Shown: positions 1 to 6,544 of the stretch, one piece after another | How positions within the stretch are numbered: position 1 is the stretch's first letter | Layout: every line of letters starts with the position of its first letter | Source of the DNA: Nitrospira sp. | GTDB taxonomy: Bacteria > UBA9089 > CG2-30-40-21 > SBAY01 | NCBI GenBank assembly: GCA_005239945.1 | Contig: SBAY01000230.1 | Span: forward strand, 1 to 9,240 | Direction: 5' to 3' | DNA length: 9,240 nt | Notes under the pieces: model-generated | The model's database searches: none | Told to the model about the DNA's origin: nothing | The model's input: only the letters and a program-made list of their open reading frames with translations | Program-made: the position numbers and the translations under genes

Positions 1-128
1 TATTCCTTTTATCGGAAGTTTCTATTCATAAATTTAATTTGTACCAAATTATTGTTTTAAGAATAAAAAGCATTTTTTTCTCATGACAAAAAATCTCTTC
101 CAAATTGTCTGACATTTCCTAAAATTAG

Positions 129-158
129 TTGACAGAAGACCTATTTGTATGTTACACT
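129..158 (+). promoter_or_regulatory. Sigma70-type promoter for the GT39 gene
   Basis: A consensus -35 box TTGACA lies at 129-134 and a -10 box TACACT (4 of 6 matches to consensus) at 153-158, with an 18-bp spacer. Transcription would begin about 7 bases further on, at or next to the ATG at 166, so the message may be leaderless. The boxes are seen; their use is inferred. Confidence 0.5.
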
Positions 159-165
159 AAAATCT

Positions 166-2049
166 ATGGGGAAAAAGCACTCTAAAAAAAAGGAACATTA
201 TGTTGATAAATCCTACACCTCTAAACAACAACGAGGTAAGCTTCAACAAAGCAAACCTTCTTTCTCTTTATCCTCAATCTCAACAGATAAAATTATCCTT
301 ATTTCTATTCTGGCAATAGCGGTAGTCTTAAGATTTGTCTATCTTTTTCAGGTAAAGGCTAATGACCCAAATTTCCTGCATTTCTTAGGTACAGATGCCT
401 CCTCTTATGATAGTTTAGCCAGAGAGGTATTAAATGGTGAATTGGCTAAATCTCCATATAGTTTTAACCCTTTATACTTTTATTTCCTGGCCATGGTTTA
501 TTTAATTGTCGGTTATTCACCCTTTAACGCCGTAATCGTTCAGATATTTGTTGGTTGTGGGAGTTATTTACTTGTCTACTTGATTGCCAAACGCATTTTT
601 AATCAATCGGTAGGAATGATTGCCGTTGGGTTATGTGCCATTTACGGTAGTTTTATGATCTATGAAACTGCTATTCTGACTGTAGTTTTGGATACATTTC
701 TACTTCTTTTAACGATATTATTCCTTTTAAAATGTATGGAAAAGGACTCTCTAAAATGGTATTTTATCACCGGAATAGCCATCGGTCTCTCTACCTTATC
801 CAGGGCAACAACACTTTTTGTCCTGCCATTTTTACTTTTATGGGTATTGATTGTCCTGGGTTTAAAAAAGCGATTTGTCGTCGCCGCATTTTTTATTATT
901 TTAGGAACAGCCACAGTTATTTCTCCAGTAACTATTCGTAATTATATTTATAGCGGCAAATTTATCCTTTTAACTACCTCAGGGCCCATCACCTTCTGGG
1001 CAGGAAATAATGAAGATTCAGAAGGCATTTATTATATCCCTCCTTATGCCAATAATTTAAAGGGTAAAGAGGATGAAGGTTTTTGGACAAGGGATGCCCT
1101 GCGATTTATAAAAGAAAAACCCCATAAATACCTCTGGCTCCTCTGTCAAAAATGGACATTATTCTGGAGCGGGTATGAAATTCCTGATAACGATATTGTC
1201 TATCCTCGTCTGGAGAAATATGCACCAATATTGCGATTAATGTTACCTTTTGGACTTATAGCCTCTTTAGGGGCAATGGGTATGTTGTTGAGTTGCTTGC
1301 GGTTAAATAAAAGGGTTTTTCTCCTATTCCTGGTTATACTTGGATATATGAGTGCTATCCTTTTATTCTTTGTCATGGCACGATTTCGCGTACCGGTAGT
1401 TCCTTATTTGACTATATTCGCAGGCTACACTATCTTCTACTGGTATGAGAAGGCAAAGACTAAAAGATATAAATTATTGGTTGTTTCCGGGGGGTTATTT
1501 TGTCTTATTTACAGCCTGGTAAATTTTAATACCTTTTGGGGCTGGACTTATCCCATTAATCAGCCTAATGGATTTTGCATTGAAAAACGGTATGGATACT
1601 TAATCCGTGACAATAGTGGTGATTGGCATGGTGATAAATCAGGGGAACTTGATTCTCCTGATAAAACCATTAAAAAAGAACTTATGGTTGATTGTAACTT
1701 GTCTAAGGTTAAAGCCGCAGGTTTAGGGCTTTATTACTCGGCAAATGATAAAGGAGAGTTGCTTATAAATATCAACGGTCATGACTTGCCAAAGATTAGT
1801 TGTGCGTATATTACCTACGGTAAATTTACCCGGACGGCGAGTATAGGGATAGATCCTTCACTGCTAAAAAAAGGAACAAATACGATTACCTTTAAGGTAA
1901 CGGAATTGGCAAATGTGCAGTTGTTAATCGATGATTATTATAATTTTGGCCGGAGTTATTTTTCTAACAACGGAATTAACTTTAAAAAGATAAATGGGGA
2001 ATATCTAGTTCATCTGGAATTGAAGGAAAAACTTATTGAAAAGGAGTAA
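166..2049 (+). CDS. Glycosyltransferase family 39 (PMT-like) membrane protein
   Basis: This is probably a GT-C fold integral-membrane glycosyltransferase that moves a sugar from a polyprenyl-phosphate donor to a protein or lipid on the outer face of the membrane. The N-terminus (about residues 1-40) is very basic and cytosolic. A first membrane helix follows at about 43-61, and then the external loop has GTDASSYD with Asp77, where the catalytic acidic residue of this superfamily is expected. About a dozen hydrophobic segments follow, including an SRATTLFVLP stretch and an ARFRVPVVPYL stretch typical of the family. The last 150 or so residues are soluble and look beta-rich. The ATG at 166 is preferred because a promoter ends just before it. 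An in-frame TTG at 145 would add seven residues, but it would lie upstream of the predicted transcript start. Neither start has a good Shine-Dalgarno. The sugar and acceptor are unknown. The stop codon lies in the 9-bp duplication flanking the next element. Confidence 0.85.
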   Translation: MGKKHSKKKEHYVDKSYTSKQQRGKLQQSKPSFSLSSISTDKIILISILAIAVVLRFVYLFQVKANDPNFLHFLGTDASSYDSLAREVLNGELAKSPYSFNPLYFYFLAMVYLIVGYSPFNAVIVQIFVGCGSYLLVYLIAKRIFNQSVGMIAVGLCAIYGSFMIYETAILTVVLDTFLLLLTILFLLKCMEKDSLKWYFITGIAIGLSTLSRATTLFVLPFLLLWVLIVLGLKKRFVVAAFFIILGTATVISPVTIRNYIYSGKFILLTTSGPITFWAGNNEDSEGIYYIPPYANNLKGKEDEGFWTRDALRFIKEKPHKYLWLLCQKWTLFWSGYEIPDNDIVYPRLEKYAPILRLMLPFGLIASLGAMGMLLSCLRLNKRVFLLFLVILGYMSAILLFFVMARFRVPVVPYLTIFAGYTIFYWYEKAKTKRYKLLVVSGGLFCLIYSLVNFNTFWGWTYPINQPNGFCIEKRYGYLIRDNSGDWHGDKSGELDSPDKTIKKELMVDCNLSKVKAAGLGLYYSANDKGELLININGHDLPKISCAYITYGKFTRTASIGIDPSLLKKGTNTITFKVTELANVQLLIDDYYNFGRSYFSNNGINFKKINGEYLVHLELKEKLIEKE

Positions 2050-2055
2050 CTTCAA

Positions 2056-2090
2056 TTCAGACATTAGACTTCAGACTTTAGACATCAGAC
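2056..2090 (+). repeat. Left heptamer array, five units
   Basis: Five contiguous 7-mers fit the consensus WTYAGAC: TTCAGAC, ATTAGAC, TTCAGAC, TTTAGAC and ATCAGAC. They form most of the left arm of the inserted element. Confidence 0.8.
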
Positions 2091-2181
2091 TTTTCGTAGC
2101 CTTATATACTAAAAGTGCTAATTCATCTGCATTGCCATGCTTTTATTTTTGTATAATCTCTGCCCATTTTTCTCTCTTTTA

Positions 2182-2216
2182 GTCTAATGTCTGATGTCTA
2201 TGGTCTAATGTCTGAA
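2182..2216 (-). repeat. Right heptamer array, five units, inverted
   Basis: Five contiguous 7-mers mirror the left array: GTCTAAT, GTCTGAT, GTCTATG, GTCTAAT and GTCTGAA. The two units nearest the end match the left arm perfectly. The three inner ones carry 3, 2 and 1 mismatches. Confidence 0.8.
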
Positions 2217-2244
2217 TTGAAGAAGGAGTAAGGAAATTCCTGAT

Positions 2245-2272
2245 TTGTCAAAAAAATAGTGTTAGCTAAAAT
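2245..2272 (+). promoter_or_regulatory. Promoter for ccdA
   Basis: TTGTCA at 2245-2250 and TAAAAT at 2267-2272 are 16 bp apart, giving a predicted start near 2279 and a leader of about 20 bases containing GGAG. It lies outside the inserted element, so ccdA does not depend on it or on the upstream gene. Confidence 0.55.
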
Positions 2273-2299
2273 TTAAAAGTGGACAATGGAGTTATATAG

Positions 2300-2965
2300 A
2301 TGGAACATATCTCTATATTTATTGCCTTTGGGGCGGGATTACTATCATTCCTCTCCCCTTGTGTTCTGCCGCTGATTCCTGCTTATATCTCTTTCATCTC
2401 CGGGTTATCGGTAGATGAATTGAGCGGGGCGGAAAAACCTTTAGCCGGGATTTTAACAGGCACTATCTTGTTTATTTTGGGCTTCTCCTGCATATTTGTG
2501 GCGTTGGGCGCCTCAGCTACTTATATCAGCGGTTTTATGTTCGCTCACTTACAGATATTTCGGCTCATCCTGGGAATAATCGTCATTATCTTTGGACTCC
2601 ATCTTTTAGGGATATTTAATCTAAAATTCCTTCAATATGAAAAAAGGATTCATCTCAGGAAAAGACCGACAAATATCTTAGGCTCATTCTGTATTGGCCT
2701 ATCCTTTGCCTTTGGTTGGACACCGTGTATCGGACCAATATTGGGTTCAATCCTTGGCTATGCCGCTACCAAAGAAACGCTCTGGCAAGGGATTCTGCTT
2801 TTAAGTGCCTATTCATTAGGACTTGGGTTACCTTTCCTTTTAACCAGTATCGCTATCGGGTCATTCCTGGTCTTCTTTAGCAAAATAAGTAAATATTTCA
2901 AGGTAATATCTGTTGTCAGCGGGATATTGTTAATTGGCGTTGGTCTTTTGATAATAATTTGTTGA
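2300..2965 (+). CDS. ccdA: Cytochrome c biogenesis protein CcdA (DsbD transmembrane family)
   Basis: CcdA is a polytopic inner-membrane protein that passes electrons from cytosolic thioredoxin across the membrane to extracytoplasmic thiol proteins, for example those keeping apocytochrome c cysteines reduced. The 221 residues and about six hydrophobic helices fit the short CcdA form, without the extra DsbD domains. The two hallmark cysteines are present: Cys21 in SPCVLPLIPAY at the end of the first helix, and Cys143 in GWTPCIGPILG in the fourth. A further Cys64 and a terminal Cys221 are not part of the family signature. GGAG at 2288-2291 sits 8 bases before the ATG. No thioredoxin-like partner or cytochrome gene is in the window, so the receiving pathway cannot be told. 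The stop codon overlaps the -35 box of the next promoter. Confidence 0.93.
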   Translation: MEHISIFIAFGAGLLSFLSPCVLPLIPAYISFISGLSVDELSGAEKPLAGILTGTILFILGFSCIFVALGASATYISGFMFAHLQIFRLILGIIVIIFGLHLLGIFNLKFLQYEKRIHLRKRPTNILGSFCIGLSFAFGWTPCIGPILGSILGYAATKETLWQGILLLSAYSLGLGLPFLLTSIAIGSFLVFFSKISKYFKVISVVSGILLIGVGLLIIIC

Positions 2966-2990
2966 CATGAGATAAAATCTATGGTAAAAT
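2962..2990 (+). promoter_or_regulatory. Strong promoter for the ATPase-TPR operon
   Basis: TTGACA at 2962-2967 and TAAAAT at 2985-2990 have the ideal 17-bp spacer. The predicted start is near 2997, giving a leader of about 35 bases with AGAGGTG (3018-3024) 7 bases before the ATG. The -35 box contains the ccdA stop codon. Confidence 0.7.
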
Positions 2991-3031
2991 ATCTTCAGAA
3001 TGAGCAAATCAGTTAAAAGAGGTGCTAAAAA

Positions 3032-4345
3032 ATGCCAAAAGCCCTTAAATTAGATGATGTTATAAACTGTTTCGATAGCCAGAAATCCCTCCCCAAAAAT
3101 GACCCCTGGTATGTAGAAACAGAACGAAAGGAGATTGAGATAATCAAAAATGACCTTCTGACCACTAAACAAGGACTCAAATTCCTTTTGGGTGGGCATC
3201 CGGGTAATGGTAAGTCAACTGAACTGAACAAGTTTGACTATGATGAAGCCATCAATAAAAGGTATTTAGTCGTCAAATATAGCGCCAATGAAGTGCTTGA
3301 TATTAATGATGTGGATATTATTGACTTCCTGCTCACTATGACCTTTAAGATTTTAGAGAAGGCAGAAGAAACAAGCACCAGTTTGCCTGACTTCTTACAG
3401 AATCGTTTAAAGGAGATGGAAGGCTATTTCACCGATAAGTTAATAATCGAAAAGACTACTACAGAAGCAAGACAGGGTGAAATCGGTGGGGGAGTAGAGG
3501 CAAAGACAGGCTTCAGGTTCCCTTTTGTAAGCCTGGGGACTGACTTCTTTGCCAAAATGCGACTCCAGTCTGAAACCCGCAAACAGGTTCGTGAATCTTA
3601 CAGGTTTAAGATCACCGACTTGCGTAATTTAGTCAACGATATTATCTTCAATATTAAACCATCAATTAAGCCCAGGGATATATTGTTGATTGTGGATGAT
3701 CTGGACAAGGTTCGACCTCAACAGGCAGAAAAACTCTTCTTTGAAGAAGGAAGTACTATTGGAGATATTAAATGCAGTGCCCTGCTTACCCTTCCTATCT
3801 CTATGATTTATTCACCAAAGAGTGCGGTGATTGTTAGTAAAATTGGACGACAGAAGGTGCTGCGTAATCTGAGGTTAAAAGATAAGGCTGGCAAAGAAGA
3901 TGAGAAAGCTGCAAGACATAGAAATATCCTGCGCCAGCTTGTGTTTAATCGGATGGACGAGAACCTGATTGAAGACAATGCCCTTGAGATGGCTGTAGAT
4001 GCCAGTGGGGGTGTGTTTCGCACCCTGATCGATATAATTGCCTCTGCTTCAAGTTATTCAAGGGTGCATGGCGGTGAAAGGATTGATACTATCGACATGG
4101 AATCAGCTATCGATGAAGAGCGGGCTAATAAAAAGAGGGCACTTAATCGCACTTATTATGATATATTGCTTGAAATATATGACCACAAAACACTGCTCAC
4201 CAAGGATAGGGTAGAAGCCTTAGAATTATTCCATTCCCTGTTTGCCCTCGAATATATGAATGGTGATGAATGGTGCGATATTCACCCTTTGTTAATCTCA
4301 GATGTAGAGGAATACAGGAAGATTAAACAAGATGAAAAAGCCTGA
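3032..4345 (+). CDS. P-loop ATPase, AAA/STAND-like, with C-terminal winged-helix-like region
   Basis: This 437-residue protein is a predicted soluble ATPase. Walker A is GHPGNGKS at residues 55-62, inside GGHPGNGKSTEL. Walker B is LLIVDDLDK at 218-226, with acidic Asp222/Asp223. A segment LTLPISMIYSP follows where a sensor-1 strand would fall. ASGGVFRTL at 324-332 resembles the lid helix of AAA/Cdc6-like ATPases, with Arg330 as a possible sensor-2 arginine. The C-terminus holds LFALEYMNG at 403-411, then EWCDIHPLL, which looks like a small winged-helix domain. Residues 120-200 are charged and helical, an insertion between the Walker motifs. There is no membrane segment and no recognisable effector domain. 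The gene overlaps the following TPR gene by 14 bases, so the two products are probably co-translated and work together. The family is clear as a P-loop NTPase; a role in defence or signal sensing is inference from the partner and neighbourhood. Confidence 0.8.
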   Translation: MPKALKLDDVINCFDSQKSLPKNDPWYVETERKEIEIIKNDLLTTKQGLKFLLGGHPGNGKSTELNKFDYDEAINKRYLVVKYSANEVLDINDVDIIDFLLTMTFKILEKAEETSTSLPDFLQNRLKEMEGYFTDKLIIEKTTTEARQGEIGGGVEAKTGFRFPFVSLGTDFFAKMRLQSETRKQVRESYRFKITDLRNLVNDIIFNIKPSIKPRDILLIVDDLDKVRPQQAEKLFFEEGSTIGDIKCSALLTLPISMIYSPKSAVIVSKIGRQKVLRNLRLKDKAGKEDEKAARHRNILRQLVFNRMDENLIEDNALEMAVDASGGVFRTLIDIIASASSYSRVHGGERIDTIDMESAIDEERANKKRALNRTYYDILLEIYDHKTLLTKDRVEALELFHSLFALEYMNGDEWCDIHPLLISDVEEYRKIKQDEKA

Positions 4346-6323
4346 TAAAACAGTTGTGTTTCGTAAAAAGGATGAACTTCAGTTCTCTCGCATCTTTCAC
4401 CAATTGCGTCTCTTTAAAAATCGGGGCTGCCTCCTCTTTATTAGTTGTGAAACTCTGGATGTAGAAAATGAACTGGCTGAAAGAATCAAAGGAGAGATGG
4501 CCAAAGACTTTGACTGCTATCCTATCTTTTTGTCCTTATCTATGATTGACCCATTTGCTGAGATTGAGAACTACCTTATCTCCAATCCCCAACCCCTTCT
4601 GAAACCCCTGTTTTTAATCCGAAATATTGTCTCTATCAAGGAAGATGAGTCAACCCTTTCCCGATTCTTTCAGGGTATAAACCTCAACCGGGACAAGATT
4701 GGTCAGCAGAATCTTAAACTAATATTCTTTGTCGATGAACCTCTCTTAAACCTGATTATCTTTAAATCGCCAGACTTTTATACCTTTAAATCAGGGGTCT
4801 TTCGGTTTGCAGATGAGGCTAAGGTTCGCCGGGAGATTGCTCGCAAATCAGAAGAGCCTTCGGAAAATGAGTTACGGCTTGCCTCGCTGACGGAAACCTT
4901 CGAAACCCAATCAGACAAATTATCTGTAGAAGCAAAGGCTGAGCTTGCCCTTGAGATTGGCCTCCTTCATCAGAAGCTTTCAAACTCCCAGGAGGCTTTG
5001 AGATATTATGGAATAGCCCTGCCTCTGTTTAGAAAAGCTGGGGACCAACAGGGTGAAGCAGCAGTTATTGGCAATACAGGCTTGGTTTATCGCGCTCTGG
5101 GGGAATTGGACCAGGCGCTGAAATACTATAAGCAGGCACTTGAGATAGATAAGCAGATAGGTTATCTGCAGGGAGAGGCTTCTGCTTTAGGCAATATAGG
5201 TCTGGTTTATCACGATAAGGGAGAATTGGACCAGGCGCTGAAATACCTTAAGCAGGCACTTGACCTACATAAACAGATAGGTTATCTGCAAGGAGAGGCT
5301 TCTGACCTGGGCAATATAGGCCTGGTTTATCGTGATAAGGGGGAATTGGACCAGGCGCTGAAATACTTTAAGCAGGCACTTGAGATAGATAAGCAGATAG
5401 GTTATCTGCAGGGAGAGGCTTCTGACCTGGGCAATATAGGCTTGGTTTATCACGATACGGGAGAATTGGACCAGGCGCTGAAATACCTTAAGCAGGCACT
5501 TGACCTACATAAACAGATAGGTTATCTGCAGGGAGAGGCTTCTGACCTGGGCAATATAGGCCTGGTTTATCGTGATAAGGGAGAATTGGACCAGGCGCTG
5601 AAATACTTTAAGCAGGCACTTGACCTACATAAACAGATAGGTTATCTGCAGGGAGAGGCTTCTGACCTGGGCAATATAGGCTTGGTTTATCACGTTCTGG
5701 GGGAATTGGACCAAGCGTTGAAATACCATAAGCAAGCACTTGAGATAGATAAACAGATAGGTTATCTGCAGGGAGAGGCTAATCAACTGGGCAATATAGG
5801 CCTGGTTTATTACGATAAGGGGGAATTGGACCAGGCGTTGAAATACCATAAGCAGGCACTTGACCTACATAAACAGATAGGTTATCTGCAGGGAGAGGCT
5901 TCTAATCTGGGCAATATAGGCCTGGTTTATTACGATAAGGGGGAATTGGACCAGGCACTGAAATACCTTAAGCAGGCACTTGAGATAGATAAGCGGATAG
6001 GTTATCTGCAGGGAGAGGCTAATCAACTGGGCAATATAGGCCTGGTTTATCGCGCTCTGGGGGAATTGGACCAGGCGCTGAAATACCATAAGCAGGCACT
6101 TGACCTACATAAGCAGACAGGGTATCTGCAGGGAGAGGCTTCTGACCTGGGCAATATAGGCCTGGTTTATCGTGATAAGGGGGAATTGGACCAGGCACGC
6201 AAGTATCTTAGCCAGGCAAAGGAGATATATGAGAAGATGGGATTATCTGTGCCCAAAAGTATTATAGCAGTTATTAACCAAAAGTTTACTCATGATAATG
6301 CCGATAAATATAGCAGTTATTAG
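4332..6323 (+). CDS. TPR protein with degenerate NTPase-like N-terminus, partner of the ATPase
   Basis: The protein has 663 residues. The first 190 or so resemble a NTPase fold without working motifs. A hydrophobic strand CLLFISCETLD (33-43) stands where a P-loop would follow but lacks GK[ST]. A second strand LKLIFFVDEP (128-137) leads into SPDFYTFKSGVFRF (146-159), a phrase like one I recall from N-termini of bacterial STAND/TPR proteins. Residues 199-236 form a divergent first TPR. Residues 237-636 are ten consecutive 40-residue TPR units of the LGN/kinesin-light-chain style (GxxxGEAxxLGNxGxxYxxxG), which should fold into a superhelix that binds a protein or peptide. A 27-residue tail follows. 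AGGAAG at 4316-4321 precedes the ATG, which lies inside the ATPase gene. The likely job is ligand sensing or scaffolding for the ATPase. The stop codon TAG lies in the left arm of a repeat element, so the original C-terminus may have differed. Confidence 0.85.
   Translation: MKKPDKTVVFRKKDELQFSRIFHQLRLFKNRGCLLFISCETLDVENELAERIKGEMAKDFDCYPIFLSLSMIDPFAEIENYLISNPQPLLKPLFLIRNIVSIKEDESTLSRFFQGINLNRDKIGQQNLKLIFFVDEPLLNLIIFKSPDFYTFKSGVFRFADEAKVRREIARKSEEPSENELRLASLTETFETQSDKLSVEAKAELALEIGLLHQKLSNSQEALRYYGIALPLFRKAGDQQGEAAVIGNTGLVYRALGELDQALKYYKQALEIDKQIGYLQGEASALGNIGLVYHDKGELDQALKYLKQALDLHKQIGYLQGEASDLGNIGLVYRDKGELDQALKYFKQALEIDKQIGYLQGEASDLGNIGLVYHDTGELDQALKYLKQALDLHKQIGYLQGEASDLGNIGLVYRDKGELDQALKYFKQALDLHKQIGYLQGEASDLGNIGLVYHVLGELDQALKYHKQALEIDKQIGYLQGEANQLGNIGLVYYDKGELDQALKYHKQALDLHKQIGYLQGEASNLGNIGLVYYDKGELDQALKYLKQALEIDKRIGYLQGEANQLGNIGLVYRALGELDQALKYHKQALDLHKQTGYLQGEASDLGNIGLVYRDKGELDQARKYLSQAKEIYEKMGLSVPKSIIAVINQKFTHDNADKYSSY
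5040..6239 (+). repeat. Ten tandem 120-bp TPR-coding repeats
   Basis: The period is exactly 120 bp (40 codons), with unit n starting at 5040+120(n-1). Units 2-10 begin with GG[T/G]TATCTGCA and are nearly identical in DNA, including synonymous positions; unit 1 is more divergent at its start. Variation is confined to a few codons: the pair after VY (RAL, HDK, RDK, HDT, HVL or YDK), the residue after ALKY (Y, L, F or H), and the unit end (EIDK or DLHK). The end type runs E-D-E-D-D-E-D-E-D, then a divergent last unit. This points to recent duplication, some of it in 240-bp pairs, or to gene conversion. Confidence 0.95.
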
Positions 6324-6343
6324 TCAAAACTTCTTATCGGATG

Positions 6344-6359
6344 CCCGAACTTGTTCGGG
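6344..6359. repeat. Palindromic hairpin CCCGAAC/GTTCGGG
   Basis: A 7-bp perfect inverted repeat with a 2-base centre (or 6-bp stem with loop CTTG) lies 21 bases after the TPR stop codon. No T-run follows, so it is not a classic intrinsic terminator. It could still slow transcription or protect the mRNA end. Confidence 0.5.
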
Positions 6360-6367
6360 GAGAGAAA

Positions 6368-6384
6368 CCTCAAACTCGTTGAGG
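6368..6384. repeat. Second hairpin CCTCAA/TTGAGG
   Basis: A 6-bp perfect stem with the 5-base loop ACTCG lies inside the same inverted-repeat element. No T-run follows. Confidence 0.4.
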
Positions 6385-6437
6385 CTTCCAATTCCTTTGT
6401 GCGAGAAACTTCGGATGAGAACTTTTGGCTAATAGGT

Positions 6438-6458
6438 GCTATAATGTCTGAATTGAAG
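6438..6458 (+). repeat. Solo copy of the heptamer element's right end
   Basis: The 21 bases match 2202-2222 at 19 positions, with the last 17 (TAATGTCTGAATTGAAG) identical. No left arm is found nearby and the flanks share no duplication, so this is a truncated relic or an end reused as a regulatory sequence. Confidence 0.55.
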
Positions 6459-6476
6459 GAAATGACAACTAAATAC

Positions 6477-6505
6477 TTGACAGAATGCTTTTCTTCCAAT
6501 ATAAT
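6477..6505 (+). promoter_or_regulatory. Perfect consensus promoter of the MNT-HEPN module
   Basis: TTGACA (6477-6482) and TATAAT (6500-6505) both match the sigma70 consensus fully, with the ideal 17-bp spacer. The predicted start is near 6512. Such a strong promoter usually needs repression, and the -10 box lies inside the palindrome described next. Confidence 0.75.
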
Positions 6506-6528
6506 GGATAGTTGTCCATTATATTGGA
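6495..6528. promoter_or_regulatory. Probable operator: 14-bp perfect inverted repeat
   Basis: TCCAATATAATGGA (6495-6508) and TCCATTATATTGGA (6515-6528) are exact reverse complements separated by 6 bases. The left half covers the -10 box and the centre covers the predicted transcript start, the classic place for a repressor dimer. The winged-helix protein encoded 17 bases downstream is the obvious candidate to bind. The same sequence could form an RNA hairpin in the leader, but it has no T-run. Confidence 0.6.
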
Positions 6529-6544
6529 TTGAAAGGGGTATATT

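Larger units (their letters stand above)
2050..2222. mobile_element. MITE-like element with heptamer arms and 9-bp target duplication
   Basis: The 173-bp element starts with CTTCAATTCAGACATTAGAC (2050-2069) and ends with its exact reverse complement (2203-2222). It is flanked on both sides by AAGGAGTAA (2041-2049 and 2223-2231), as expected of a 9-bp target-site duplication. Each arm extends to 41 bp and consists of six end bases plus five 7-bp units; pairing the whole arms gives six mismatches. The interior (2091-2181) has no open reading frame of note. There is no transposase, so movement would need one in trans. Insertion occurred exactly at the stop codon of the glycosyltransferase gene, and the duplication leaves the protein intact. 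The transposase family is unknown. Confidence 0.75.
6320..6432. mobile_element. Short inverted-repeat element overlapping the TPR stop codon
   Basis: The left arm (6320-6341) pairs with the right arm (6411-6432) at 18 of 22 positions. The ends read TTAG and CTAA, and both sides are flanked by TA (6318-6319 and 6433-6434). Two smaller hairpins lie inside, giving a branched fold. No protein is encoded. It may be a MITE with a TA duplication or a structured intergenic repeat; the flanking TA is too short to prove insertion. Confidence 0.45.

Noticed and set aside
35..51. Hairpin TAATTTG/CAAATTA near the left edge as a terminator
   Set aside because: The stem is AT-only apart from one pair and the following T-run is broken; no upstream gene is visible.
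2132..2157. TTGCCA and TATAAT inside the inserted element as an outward promoter
   Set aside because: The spacer is only 14 bp and a better promoter for ccdA lies at 2245-2272.
5265..6089. Open frames on the minus strand inside the TPR array
   Set aside because: They repeat with the 120-bp period and are mirror frames of the TPR codons.
5040..6239. Reading the regular 120-bp repeats as a CRISPR array
   Set aside because: There are no unique spacers; the whole period is conserved and codes for TPR helices.
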